DNA from: Tuctoria greenei
Lineage: Eukaryota; Streptophyta; Magnoliopsida; Poales; Poaceae
Assembly (NCBI GenBank): GCA_036927565.1
Contig: JAYESD010000008.1
Coordinates: 125,143,498-125,207,497, forward strand
Direction of reading: 5' to 3'
Length of the DNA: 64,000 nt
Shown: positions 11,620-23,959 of the stretch, piece by piece
Layout: each line of letters begins with the position of its first letter
Numbering within the stretch: the stretch's first letter is position 1
Position numbers and translations under genes: made by a program
The notes under the pieces: model-generated
Seen by the model: only the letters and a program-made list of their open reading frames with translations
What the model was told of the DNA's origin: nothing
Databases searched by the model: none

Positions 11620-13325
11620 TGTAGGATTGAAGAGCACGTGTAAAGATACCAGAGGGGGGTGAATGGTAGATTAAAACTTTTCAGCGGAAGCAACAAAAAA
11701 CCCCTCGGCAGGAAAATGATCTGTTAAAGAAATCGTGTGTGCGACTAATCTAAAGGTGATCAATTTTAACTAAACAATTATAGATTGTGGAGAACCAAGT
11801 CACGAAGACGTCACAACAAAAATAACGGAAATCCGAGAGAAACTCAAGTTACGATCGAAAGATCGAACAAAGGTCAATCGGTCCAACCCGAGAAAAACAG
11901 TTTTGGAATACTGCAAAGAAACTCGTGTAGATCAGAAACCACAAATCCAATGATCGTGAAATTTTCACAGATGATAAAAAATCAAGTTTTTAAGACAACC
12001 CAAAAATAATCACATTAATCAGATCTGTAAAACTTGAGTTATGATAAAAACACCAAGGAAAGGTAGTGTTGTGCAGAAACTCGACGAGAAAGACTTGACG
12101 AAAACAAGTCGGGCGAACAAGGCAAAAAAGCTTCTTTAGACTACGAATTTTATTGATTAGAACTCACAAGGAACAGCCCTAAAGTTGTGCACCACAAGCT
12201 CTGGCCTCCCTTGCTTATATAACCATCCCTTAGGCCAACCCAAACTTAACTAGGACTCTAATCCTACTCAATTCACAAATTGAAACTTTCTATACCTGCT
12301 CAAGACTCTTCTATACGCAGATAGAAGCAATCTTAAGACTTCCAAACACCTTAGCAACGTATACCACATTCTAAAACAACTCAAATTCGTGCCCACACGA
12401 AATTCTATCATAACCAACTCAAAAGTTTCCATATTTGAGTCAAACACGACTGAACCGCAGGATGAGTTCATAACCTAGTCAGTTGGACCTTTCCGATCAA
12501 TTCTTTACGTCCACTTCTCTTCATCACGCCTCAGAACCATGTAGCCACGTCCATGCACTCCTTGCACACGTCCAAACATCTTCCAACGACGTCCATGATA
12601 CCTTCACATGCATTATTCTTGATTCAAACATGTTACGCAAACTCTCGATCAACTCAACCACAATTCCTCCCGAACTTGGTTGTTGAACCTCATCTTCTCC
12701 CTAAGACTAGTCCAATGGATCCCGTCACCAGCCATGTCTTGAACTCAAAGAACACCTGCACATGAATAAACAACCAATACTTCCGAGCACAAGTCCAAGA
12801 CTTGACTCTCGTTAGTTCCAAAACCACAACACCTTACGTGAGCACCTCACATAAGCATGTTGCAAACCATAGCGAAACAATATCAGCCATAACCACCAAA
12901 ACACATTAAAAACTTAGTAAAAGAATACTAAGCAAACTTTCCATAATCCAAAAAGCAAGTTCGAAACATTGCAAGTTAAAAGCAGAACCACTGTGATCAA
13001 GCTCCGAACCTTGCCAAAGCTAAACGGACCTTGAACTGGAGCTTACCAAAGCTAGTAGGACCTAGCGCCGGAACTTACCAAAGCCTGTCGGACCTAGCGT
13101 CCGAGCTTATCAAAGCTAGTCGGACCTAGAGTGGAGCTAACCAAAGCTAGTCGGGCCTAGACAAAGAAGTCGGACCTAGCATCGGACCTTGCCGGAGCTA
13201 CCCAAAACAAGTCGGACCTATCGTCGGACCTTGCTGGAGCTTGGACCTAGATGATAAAGGTGTTTTGGTAGTATTCAAAACTTTTATTGCCATAGTCAAT
13301 GTATTCAGCACACATAGGTCTCACA
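11620..13325 (-). repeat. Middle LTR of the tandem minus-strand copia
   Basis: Read on the minus strand it begins TGTGAGACC after a polypurine tract and ends CCTACA before a primer-binding region. It is 1706 bp and collinear with 19769-21467 (1699 bp). It serves at once as the 3' LTR of the unit at 13326-21467 and as the 5' LTR of the partial unit at 8836-11619. Its divergence from the other LTR is clearly higher than in the young gypsy element, roughly 10% in parts compared by eye. Confidence 0.9.
12990..13255. repeat. Degenerate ~32-bp tandem repeat in the copia LTR
   Basis: About seven imperfect copies follow the pattern accaaagctagtcggaccta plus a variable gc-cgga-gctt part. The same block recurs in the other LTR at about 21150-21395, with one unit fewer or altered. 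It lies near the U3 end (early in the LTR in minus orientation), where enhancer-like repeats are common. Confidence 0.7.
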
Positions 13326-14269
13326 ATCCCCCCCTTGATGAATGCATTGGCAACGCCACTTAAAATTCGAAAAAAGGCATAAAAAGTTTTGAAAACAATT
13401 TCTCCCCCTTTTTGAAAATCAAATGATATAGAAATAAATTTCTCCCTTTTGCATACTTATCCCCCTTTGACAATGTACCCAGCAAGGTACAAAAGAGAAA
13501 TTTTAGTTTGTTATGAGCACATTATAACATAAACATATAAGAAAAAGCTCATCCAAGTCATACTATCAAGTAACTTACACTATCACATCAATGAGATACA
13601 TAGAGTCGTGTAAGCCATGCTAGAGATCAAATGTAATTTTCAATTTAAGCAAGTCATGATCTCACAAACTTAACTATTTCAAAACCTGAAAGCATAACAC
13701 TTCTTGCAATATTTTTTCTTTTTCAAAGCACAAATTTAGATCATATGATATTTGCGAGATATTATATGCGCATCTGCCTTATTCTAACCAACCAAGCCAA
13801 GCCTATGTCATTTGACAATCAGGAGCTTAAGGACATGGTTTTCGTCATACACAACTTCTTCCAAGTTCATATCTAAGTGCAATGATAAGCCATCTCAAAA
13901 GAAGAAGTGCGATGCATGCATAATCTCTTGATCTTTTCTCATTTCTTCATTTGAACATAAAAAATTAATGTGTGAGTTGCTTACTTGATTAATTCTTTTA
14001 AAAGCACTTGTGAGCATGCAACGGGTTCAAAACAGCAAGAAAGTTCGATCATGACCATATTTAGTGTAAGTAATTATTCCAATTACTAGTCATGGCAAAA
14101 ACTAATAAATGTATAACACGAGTAATGTAGTAAGAACTTTCAGCATGTAAAAGGAATCACAAAGTCATATATGTATGAAATATTATGCTCATATTATTTT
14201 TAAATTTAGATCCAAAATTTGAAAGCTCCCCCTCAATTTAACCCATGAGGATGCATAACCCCTATTCCA
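13326..14269 (-). other. 3' untranslated region and polypurine tract of the minus-strand copia
   Basis: On the minus strand this runs from the end of RNase H to the LTR. The polypurine tract is the complement of the C-run at about 13328-13340, immediately next to the LTR. A second pyrimidine-rich block (ctccccctt) lies at about 13400-13470. The rest is AT-rich, and no gene was seen. Confidence 0.7.
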
Positions 14270-17200
14270 CTACGAATGAAAAAAAAAACAAGTGAAATCC
14301 AAAGGTTTTGTAAAGATATCAACCAATTGTTGTCCAATTTCTACATGGTGAAGCACAATGTTTCCTTTTTCAACATTATCACGGAGAAAGTGATACCTAA
14401 TATCAATGTGCTTAGTTCTAGAATGTTGCACGGGGTTTTTAGCAATGCAAATGGCACTAGTGTTATCACAAAACAGTGGAACACTATCTAGATCAACCCC
14501 ATAGTCCTTAAGTGTTTGAACAATCCAAAGAATTTGTGAGCAAGCACTAGCAGCAGCTACATATTCAGATTCGGCTGTGGATTGTGCAACTGAGCTTTGT
14601 TTTCTAGAGGACCAAGCAACAAGTGAGTTACCAAGAAAATGACAAGCACTGGAAGTACTTTTGCTATCAATCCTACAACCCCCAAAATCAGCATCCAAAA
14701 AAGCTTTCAAAGTAACAGTTGAGGAAGAAGGAAGAAAAATGTCAAATTCTTGAGTTTCATGTAACTACCTAAGAATCCTTTTGACAGCTTGATCATGTGA
14801 AGCACGTGGGGAAGCTTGAAACTGTGCACAAAGACATACGCTAAATTGTATGTCCGGTCTTGATGTCGTGAGATAGAAAAGTGATCCAAGCATGCTCCTA
14901 TATTCTTTTTGATCCAGGGGTTCTCCATCTTCATCAAGTTCAAGTGTTGATGTTTTTCCCATTGGTGTCCTAAGAGTCTTGCTTTTGACCATGTTGAAAC
15001 GCTTGAGAAGGTCCCTTGTATACTTCGTTTGATGCACAAAGGTACCTTCCTCGGTTTGCCTGACTTACAGCACCAAAAAGTAAGTGAGTTCACCCATCAT
15101 ACTCATTTCAAATTTTGAACTCATCATAGCTGAAAAATGGACACAAGATCATGAGAAGCACAACCAAAGAAAATATCATCCACATACACTTGAACGAATA
15201 ATGAGTCATCGCCATGCCTAAGCACAAAAAGAGTTTTATCAACCTTGCCCATGGTAAACCCCATTTCAAGTAAGAATGTTTTTAACCTATCATACCATGC
15301 TCTAGGAGCTTGTTTTATACCATATAGGGCTTTAGTCAGTTTGAAGACATGATTAGGAAAATCTGAATTTTCAAAGCCAGGTGGTTGCTTAACATAAACC
15401 TCCTCATATATGTAGCCATTAAGAAAAGCACTTTTTACATCCATTTGATATAACTTGAAACCTTTAGATGCAGCAAAAGCTAACAAAATTCTTATGGCTT
15501 CTAATCTAGCAACAGGAGCAAAAGTTTCATCAAAATCTAGACCTTCAACTTGTGCGAAACCTTGAGCAACCAATCTAGACTTATTCCTAATCACAACGCC
15601 ATCCTCACTTTGTTTATTTTTAAACACCTATTTAGTCCTAATAAAGTGTGATCTTGAGGTGGAGGTACAAGTTTCCAAACATTATTTCTTTCAAAATTTT
15701 CTAACTCTTCTTGCATGGCAATAGTCCAAGATTCGTTAGTGAGTGCGTGTGATATATCTTTGGGTTCAAAAGAAGCAACAAAATCAGAATGAGCATGAGA
15801 ATTGGGGTCGAAAAACATGGATCTTGTAACTCGTTCATGCAAGCTTCCAATTATCTGTTGCGGGGGGTGATTCTTGTAAATCTATAGGGGAATAGATGTC
15901 TCACAAGCTTCTTCTTCATCAGGTTCATTGCAGATTGATGAGCTTGTGGCTTGTGGACGATCAAGACCACTAGAGATGGTAGTCGGAGCTTGTTCAGAAT
16001 TCGGAGCTGGACACGTGTCAGCTTCGGAACTATCAGGCAATATCACTTTATCTTCTTCTTCTTTGAAAATACCCTACCCCTGAGGATATAGATCCGGACC
16101 TGCAATATTTGAGCTAGTTCCTATGCTAGCTTCGTCAAAAGATACCTCACAAGTCTCCACAATTTTGTTAGTGTCAAGTAAAAGCAGACGGTAGCCTCTA
16201 GTATGAGATGGATAACCAAGAAACATGCCATCAATGGATCTAGGTTCAAATTTATCAAGAGTACCATGTTTCTTAAAAAGCATTTGCAACCAAAGACCCG
16301 AAAGTGTAACACTAGTCCTATGTCCAAACCGGAGCTCATATGGTGTTTTACCTAGCTTTGCGCGCAAGAAAACACGATTTGAGACATAACAAGCGGTTGC
16401 AATCGCATCAACCCAAAATTTCCTAGGAGTTTGATATTCATCAAGAATAGTCCTAGCCATCTCAACTAAGGTTTTGTTCTGTCTTTCTACAACAACGTTT
16501 TGTTGAGGTACATAAGGTGAAGAAAATTGATGATCTATTCAATTTTCAGCACAAATGTGATCAAAAGATTGATTTTTAAATTCGGTTCCGTTATCACTTA
16601 TAATTGCTTTTAAAGATCCTGGCTGATCAATTGATAATTTAAGAAATAAAGTTCTAAAGTGACTAAAAGCTTCATTATTATATGCCATAAAGTAAACCCA
16701 AGAGTATCTAGAATAATCATCAACAATCACAAAAACATATCATTTACCTCCGAAGGATTGAACACGTGAAGGTCATACGGTGTCAAAGTGCAAAAGTTGA
16801 CCCGGTTCAGTTGTCATGATCATTGTGAGAGGAGTATGTGAACCTGCAACCATCTTAGCATGTCTACAAGAAGATCACACAATTTCTTTGTCCCCTTTAA
16901 GCTTAGGTAGCCCCTGTATGCAATCAAGAGCACTAACAGGCGTTAGATGATCAAAGCCTATGTGACCAAGTCTACGATGCCAAAAATATAAGTCCTTTGA
17001 ATCATTAGCAACTAGACACCTATGCTTAGAGGAAGACATATCAAAATCAGCTTTAAAAACTCTTCCAAACCAAGACATGTTAAAAATAAGCTCACTATTT
17101 GAATTTACAACTTCGCAGTAATTTTTTTGTGAAAATAATTTCCAGATTTTCATCTAACAATTGTGAAACAGAAAGCAAGTTGTATTTCAAATTTTTAACA

Positions 17201-17413
17201 ATTGCCACATCCTTCAAAGTGATGATTTACTCTAATCGAACCCTTAGCAATTATAGGAGTTGAAGAAATATCGGAAAAAGTAACATTCTCAACACGTGAC
17301 ACAAAAGAGAGGGAGGAGAACCATTTTTTGTTACCGGTCATGTGGTGTAAGCAACCTGAACTACAATCCAAATGTTCTCCTTCCTCAAGCATGTAACCTA
17401 CATAGAAGAACAA
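14270..17413 (-). pseudogene. Copia pol: protease remnant, integrase, RT, RNase H
   Basis: Minus strand, N to C. The protease remnant near 17400-17330 reads HLDCSSGCLHHMTGN in one frame, with the catalytic Asp codon lost in the original frame. The pre-integrase zinc region has FWHRRLGHIG (about 16990). The integrase core has VDDYSRYSWVYF (about 16720) and SDNGTEF (about 16580). The region after the integrase is at 16460-16074. The reverse transcriptase at 15842-14765 has QMDVKSAFLNGYIYEEVYV, YGIKQAPRAWYD and YVDDIFFG. RNase H at 14710-14270 has DNTSAICIAKNP and RTKHIDIRYHFLRD. At least three frameshifts and several stops separate the fragments, including one just after the YVDD box. The missing protease Asp means that even a repaired frame would lack proteolysis. 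Confidence 0.85.
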
Positions 17414-17505
17414 TATGTCGATGACTCAATACTGGGGTTAGTCAAAAGGCATTTAGGAATCTAGTACTAAGTCACACGACGTGCAGCAGGAAAAACACAC
17501 GAAAG

Positions 17506-19653
17506 CTAAGATAAAACAACAGGTTTATGAGTCAAAGTTTGAGATTTTTTGTTCTTAACTACTGACCTATAAGGTGTTACTTGTGTAGCACAAAATTCAG
17601 TAGCTTTGGAAGCAAAAACAGAAGGTCCGGAGGTAACAACAGAAGGTCCGTAGGAAAAAACTGAAGCCCCGGAGGTAAACTTTGAATGCTTTTGACTCAT
17701 AACAGCAGGTTGCATGTTCCTAACATTCGGTTTAGGATGTGCAGCAAATTTTGCATGAGAGTTATAAGATCAAGCTTGCATTCTTCCCTTTTTATGTTGT
17801 TTAGCTAGTCTATAACAAAAATCTATGACATGACCATCTCTACCACAATAGGTACAATGAAATTTAACTTTGTGTTCATGTCTAGATGTACTCCTGCAGA
17901 TTTAAAACAACCTCTTTTGGTTTAGGAACTGTTTTAATCAAATCACTTCCTAATTACTTTACAATTTTAGGTGGATGTGCTTTAGCATGAGCATGAGAAT
18001 CAAACCTAAACCAGTTTTATTATTGTAAGATTTGGATGAATTCAGTAGCAAGTTTGGATTTTTGTTATCAATACAAAACTGCTTTAGTGTCCTATTCATG
18101 TCATCAAGTTTCTTAGACAATTCTAGGCAGTTTTGATATGAAGTTTTCCTTTTAATTTGCAATTAGAACAATCTTTAACTTCATGAGCACGTAAATCATT
18201 GTTCAGTATTGAAATTTCATTCATAGCATCTTTTAGTTTCTTTTCAAGATTGTCACATGCAGAACAATGCATATTATTTGTAGAACAAGAAGCATCTTTT
18301 AAGTTTTCAACATTAAAATCAGACAGCTTTTTGTTCTTTTCAATTTCTTCATCAAGTCTATCTAGAGTGTAGGAGTGTGCACTTCTTAATGTGGACAATT
18401 GTTCATAGATTAAGTCACATGACGGACATGAATCATCACTAGGAATCAAAGTTTTTAAACGGTTGATTTTAGATTCTAGTGATTCAATTTTAGCAGCATT
18501 ATCCCTAAGCTTTCCGTCCTTTTTCTTGACAATAATAGCTGCACGAGAAATTGCATCACACATTTCATTATAGGTAGAACATACCTCATCGCGGTCACTG
18601 TTGTGTTCTGTATCCTCCTGACTTTATCTTAATCTTGTTTAGCCCGCCATGAAGCATAAGTTGGCCAGATCGTCATCATATTCATCACTTCCAATGTCTA
18701 ATCACTTGAACTGATCTCTTGAAGTGCGGTGATGAAGTTGTTTATCATCTTGCGTCCTATGGAACCCTTGTTTTTCTTGTTGGAGTTTCTAGAGGTGGTT
18801 TTGACCTTGTTCTGCTTCTTTTCACGAGTAGTAGGACCTGAAAGGTTAGGGCATTCTATACGAAAGTGTCTTGTCTTACCACATTCAAAGCATCGTTGAG
18901 GTCCGGAGCTTCCTCTCCTTCTAGTTCTCACATTTTGCAATGCTTTTGAGAATCGAGTAGAGATGAGGGCTAGCTCTTCTTCTAGAAACTCTTCAATCTG
19001 TTCTAGTGTTAGTGAAGACAGCAAAGCAAGTGTATTGCTAGACGAAGATTGGCCGGAGCTAGGAATATCACGTTCAAAAAAATGCAAGAGACTTGTTGGG
19101 GTTCTTACGTGATATTATATCAATTTCATGAGTTTTCAATTTAGAATATAGCACATCTAATGTAAGTGTACTTATGACAGTACATTCATGAATAGATGTG
19201 ACTTTTATCTCCCAAATTGACATGTCTAATGCACTTAACAATTGCCTAGCATTTTCAGCATCTGAAAAATTAACATTGACACTATGCAAGTTGTAGAAAA
19301 TTTTATTAAAGCGAGCAAAAAGGTCATCAATGGACTCACCGGGTTGCATCTCGAAGCGCATGTATTCCTTTTTGAACATATCTTGCTTTACCTCCTTAAT
19401 CGTGTTGGATCCTTCGAGGTAGTCACAAAGTGCTCTCCACACATCGTACACCGATCGGAGGTGTGCAACACGATCGAAGTCGCTCTGAGTTAGTCCTTGG
19501 ATTATCAAGTTGTGGGCTTTGTTGTTGTTGTCGACATCTCATCAATTTGTAGCCGTGACTTGATCGTTCGGCGGCACGTCGTAAGACTTGTATACATTTT
19601 CCCATACCACGAAGCCTTGCGTCTGGATAAAAGCTTCCATGTGTGCCTTCCAA
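17506..19653 (-). pseudogene. Copia gag, copy A
   Basis: Minus strand. The N-terminal fragment lies at about 19653-19500. The UBN2-type core at 19508-19074 contains IIQGLTQSDFDRVAHLRS and SLHSVNVNFSDAENARQLLS-like sequence. The next fragment, 19087-18698, includes an intact CCHC zinc knuckle CFECGKTRHFRIEC. A coiled coil with CxxC pairs lies at 18563-18123. A second CCHC knuckle, CTYCGRDGHVIDFC, is readable near 17870-17830. A Ser/Ala/Gly-rich tail is at 17715-17506. The frames are interrupted by several indels. Two zinc knuckles separated by a long coiled coil are a distinctive architecture for this family; both copies share it. Confidence 0.8.
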
Positions 19654-19754
19654 ACCTGAAAATCAATACCAATAAACAGAAAAAGTTTTGCCGAGTATTT
19701 CTCCACGAGGATTAGTTAAGAACACGTGTGAATCACAAAGATTAGAGCACCATG

Positions 19755-19768
19755 GCTCTGATACCAAT
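19755..19768 (-). other. Primer-binding site of the minus-strand copia
   Basis: On the minus strand the sequence following the LTR reads ATTGGTATCAGAGCC, which matches the 3' end of initiator tRNA-Met (TGGTATCAGAGC) as used by copia elements. The equivalent site at about 11604-11619 has decayed (ATTGGTATAAGAACC). Confidence 0.85.
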
Positions 19769-21467
19769 TGTAGGCTCGAAGAGTATGTGTAAAAATACCA
19801 GTGGGGGTGAATGGTAGATTAAAACTTTTCAACGGAAGCAACAAAAAACCCATCGGTAGAAAAATGATCTGTTAAAGACATATAGTGAGCAACTAATCTA
19901 AAGGTGATAAATTGTAACTAAACAATTATAGATTGTGGAGAATCAAGTTACGAAGACTTCACAACAAGAATCACGAAAATCCATCGAGTGAAACTCAAGT
20001 TACGATCGAAAGATCAAACAAAGGTCAATATGTCCTACCCGAGAAAAACAGTTCTGGAATACTGCAAAGAAACTCACGTAGATCGGAAACCACAAATCCA
20101 ATTACCGTGAAATTTTCACAGATGATAGAAAATCAAGTTGTGAAGACAACCCAAAAAGAATCACGTTAACCGGATTTGTAAAACTCGAGTTGTGATAAAA
20201 CCCCTGAAGAAAGGTAGTGTCGTGCAGGAACTTGACGAGAAAGACTTGACAAAAACAAGTCGAACGAACAAGGCACAAAAGCTCCTTTAGACTACGAATT
20301 TTATTGATCAAAAACTCACAAGGAACAGCCCCAAAGTCGTGCACCACGAGCTCTGGTCTCCCTTGCTTATATAATCAGCCTTTAGGCCAACCCAAACTTA
20401 ACTAGGACTCTAATCCTACTCAATTCATGAATCAAAACTTTTTATAACTGCTCAAGACTCTTCTATACGCAGATAGAAGCAATCTTAAGATTTCCAAACA
20501 CCTTAGGAACGTATCCCGCATTCCTAAAACAACTCAAATTTGTGACCCACACGAAATCCTATCATAACCAACTCAAAACTTTCCATATTTGAGTCAAACA
20601 CGACCCAGCCGCAGCCTCAGTCCATAACCTAGTCGGTTGGACCTTTCCGACCAATTCTTTACGTCCACTTCTCTTCATCACGCCTTGGAACCATGTAGCC
20701 ACATCCATGCACTCCTTGCACACATGCAAACATCTTCCAACGTTGTCCACAATACCTTCATATGCATTGTTCTTGATTCAAACATGTTGTGCGACATCCC
20801 TGTCAACTCAACCACAATTCTTCCCGAACTTGGTTGTTGAACCTCATCCTATCCCTAAGACTAGTCTAATCGATCCCGTCACCAGCCATGTCTTGAACTC
20901 AACCAACACCTGCACATGAATAAACAACCAATACTCCCGAGCACAAGTCCATGACTTGACTCTAGTTAGTTCTGAAACTACAACACCTTACGTGAGCACC
21001 TCATATAAGCATGTTGCAAGCCATAGCGAAACAATATCAGCCATAACCACCAAAACACACAAAAAACTTAGTAAAGTAATACTAAGCAAACTTTCCATAA
21101 TCCAAAAAGCAAGTTCGAAACATTGCAAGTTATAAGCAGAACCCCTGTTATCAAGCTTCGAACCTTGCCAAAGCTAACCGGACCTTCAACCGAAGCTTAC
21201 CAAAGCTAGCAGGACCTAGCGCCGGAACTTACCAAAGCTAGTCGGACCTAATGCCGGAGCTTATCCAAGCTAGTCAGACCTTGAGCGGAGCTAACCAAAG
21301 CTAGTCGAACCTAGACAAAGAAGTCGAACCTTGCCGGAGCTACCCAAAACAAGTCGGACCTATCATCGGACCTTGCTGGAGCTCGGACCTATATGATAAA
21401 GGTGTTTTAGTAGTATTCAAAACTTTTATTGGCATAGCCAATGTATTCAGCACACATAGATCTCACA
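19769..21467 (-). repeat. 5' LTR of the minus-strand copia
   Basis: 1699 bp, TG...CA ends on the minus strand (TGTGAGATC...CCTACA), collinear with 11620-13325. It borders the primer-binding site on one side and non-element sequence (ttcatatatt) on the other. Confidence 0.9.
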
Positions 21468-22177
21468 TTCATATATTATTGCACTAAGCTAATAATACCC
21501 TCATACATATATCTGCTTCGATAACATGTACTATACTAACTATAGAATACCAATTGGTGGCGCCCATCAAATAACAAGAATTGATGCGCACTTCTGATCA
21601 ACGCTGCAAAAACAAAGATGTAAGAAACATATTACTGCAATAATAATGTGTAGCAGTGTTACCAAACACATTACTAGAGAAACGTAGCAGTAAGATGTAT
21701 AGAAACATATTATTAAAGACTTATGACAACACTTAACAAAGATACAAAATAAGTTTGAACAGAAAAAGTTATGTTCATCGATGCAACAAAAGATTATTAA
21801 ATTTTCACCTCTGAACAAAATAAGTTTGAACAGAAAATTATCCATAACAAAAAAGAACTTTGCTAGACAATGGGGGCAGACTTCATATTTAAGAAGCGGT
21901 CAAGTCGAAATCAGTGACTAATGATACACTGTTGACAAAGTTTCAGTAGTCATTTGCTGGTTCTTGGGAATATCATTCAGTTGATAACTCATCACAAAAG
22001 GACTTACCTCTAGTTCGGTCCAGATCATTGAGAAAAAAGGTTAATCAGGACACCAGGGATAAAAAGGAAGAATAAGACAAGAAAGCTAACTGACTGAAAT
22101 TAAACCTATTGTGCAGATAAGACTTACGTTCAGTTCCACCACAGATGTCGCGGCATCCCTGTGTACAATAACAAGTA
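21468..22177. other. Intergenic AT-rich stretch
   Basis: This AT-rich sequence has no convincing ORF. A short direct repeat (aaaataagtttgaacagaaaa) occurs at about 21746-21766 and 21817-21837. It could be intron or intergenic sequence of an old gene; nothing more can be supported. Confidence 0.4.
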
Positions 22178-22255
22178 CTCCCCTGTCCCTAAAGGTTGTC
22201 GCTTTGTGGTTTAAAAATGAACTACAAAGCAAAAACCTTTTAGAGACGGAGGGGG
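22178..22255. mobile_element. Stowaway-type MITE
   Basis: A 78-bp element with terminal inverted repeats CTCCCCTGTCCCTAAA at the left and TTTTAGAGACGGAGGGGG at the right, the classic CTCCCTCCGT-type Stowaway/Tc1-mariner terminus. It is flanked by TA on both sides (22176-22177 and 22256-22257), the Tc1/mariner target duplication. The inner arms also pair (gctttgtggt/actacaaagc), so the element folds into a near-complete hairpin. Confidence 0.85.
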
Positions 22256-23782
22256 TACTTACTATCACATTTTTTCTAGCTTCCACTTCTTGTACTTATC
22301 ATTCTACACTTTCAAACCTCAACAGTTCAGCCTTCAAAAATCAACAGATCCTCATGGTTATGTCTTGTTGAACTACAGCCATACTGATCTATCAATTATC
22401 ATCTAAGCAATTTATACCAATCAAGAAAAATATTTTAAATTGAAAATAAGCACCATTGGAACTATCTGATGTAAACTGTAAGGATATGGAAAAGAAGCAA
22501 CAAGAGAGAGTACCTGAAGAATCGAGTGCCTAAGGTCAACAAGGGAACATGAGTGCCTAAGGTCAACAAGGGAACATGAACAGATTAGGAGTGAAGATCC
22601 GGTCCGAAGTCTAAAGTAAATCTGTTTACAATCCCTCCAGCAAAAGCATCACTCAAATCACAAGCTATATATAAGTCATGTGCAACAGAAGCCTTGACCC
22701 TGTCCACGATTGAGGAACTCTGCCAAATCTGGCCCAAGGCGGCAGGATCTACCTAGATGAACTCAGAGATCTAGAGGTGGGAGAAACCGCAAGGCCACGT
22801 TGCTGCTTCTACACCCACAGACCCGGAAGGAAGAGCGAAAAAATGGGAGGAGACGTTGAGAAGGTTCTGGTCCTTTTGGAATGTATGGCGCAAGCGCGGG
22901 AAGGTAGGTACTTGGCGCATCGGACGACAGAGGGGGTGCGGAGCAGGTGAGTCGATCGGGTGGATCGGAGTTCGGGAAAGCGAGAGAGGAGGCGTGTCGC
23001 CGCCGTTGATCTAGCAAAGTGCAGCACCGCCTTCGCCACCGTCGGTTTTGTGGAGTCGACAAGAGAGGAGGCAACGAGGAGCGGAGGAGTCACGTCACGA
23101 GCGAGGATGTGTATCCCGGCCCGTGGAGTTGTTGGATTCCCTCGCCGACTGGTGTGGATCGGGAGTGCGCCAACCTAATCCACGTCTCACCCAAATACAC
23201 ATTTTGTCTGTGAAGGTATTTTGGCCCACGAGCATATCTGGATCCACGTTTGACGTGGATTGAGTCCGAATCCACGCTGATACTCGCCTTACCTAACAAG
23301 GCCTCATGAAGCTTGATTGGTTCCTGTATAAGCAAAAATGCAGACGTGTATGGTCTTATTTATTTGTATCTGTAATGTCTATGAGAACTAGCCTCACGGC
23401 AATAGCTCCGATTCGTAATCTTTTACACCAAAGTTGGATTGTCGTTTCATGCCAATATAAAGACGAATACCTCTGCAGACATGAAGCAGAAAAAAGTTGC
23501 CTATCAAGGACGTTCTATGTTATATGCAATTCAGAACAGCGAGCGGATGATGTCTATGTATACGCTTTGCCTCCTTTCTAATTTCACGGATGAAGACTTA
23601 GCGGTTGACGGCAGCGTATGGTGGTGATGTATAAGTAAAAAAGTTGCCTGTGCAGCGTATGTGGTTATTCTCCGAGTGTTGTATTCACAGATCTAAAAGG
23701 AGTTCGGAAAATCAGATATTGCAATCTGCGGTAAAGCTAAAATCATGGAGGGTGGAGATGTATGGTGGTGATGTTCTTGTTA
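22256..23782. other. Intergenic stretch with GC-rich block
   Basis: A perfect 27-bp tandem duplication lies at 22524-22550 / 22551-22577 (unit begins gagtgcctaagg). The block 22760-23180 is GC-rich and open in several frames on both strands, which might be a decayed first exon of a grass gene on the minus strand, but no motif is recognisable. A short inverted repeat (atccacgt-ttg-acgtggat) lies near 23250. The rest shows nothing. Confidence 0.4.
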
Positions 23783-23912
23783 TGCATAATGAGCTTGTAT
23801 TATTATGAGGGTCAGATATCACTATAAATAGAGGTACAAGGAATTACAAATATGCAGAAAAAAAAAACCCTATGTAAAGGGGGAAATACAAATAACCCAT
23901 ATATCTTTAACA
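23783..23912 (-). repeat. 3' LTR of short-LTR copia
   Basis: 130 bp, TGTTAAAGATATATGG...ATTATGCA on the minus strand. It is collinear with 28449-28574, with about 20 differences and an A-run expansion. Confidence 0.85.
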
Positions 23913-23959
23913 CTCCTCTCAAACTCAAGGTGCATCACGAACACTGAGTTTGGAGATAT

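Larger units (their letters stand above)
11620..21467 (-). mobile_element. Full-length minus-strand Ty1-copia unit (LTR-internal-LTR)
   Basis: The element is bounded by two ~1.7-kb LTRs (19769-21467 as 5', 11620-13325 as 3'). It has a tRNA-Met-type primer site at 19755-19768, gag (19653-17506), protease, integrase, reverse transcriptase and RNase H (to 14270), then a long 3' untranslated region and polypurine tract. The gene order protease-integrase-RT-RNase H marks it as copia. All ORFs are broken. The right flank after 21467 begins ttcat, but the matching target duplication cannot be tested because the other end of the tandem unit is outside the window. Confidence 0.9.

Noticed and set aside
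22763..23213. Overlapping ORFs of 60-100 codons on both strands
   Set aside because: Open because GC-rich; no recognisable motif and no frame preferred. Kept only as a possible decayed exon.
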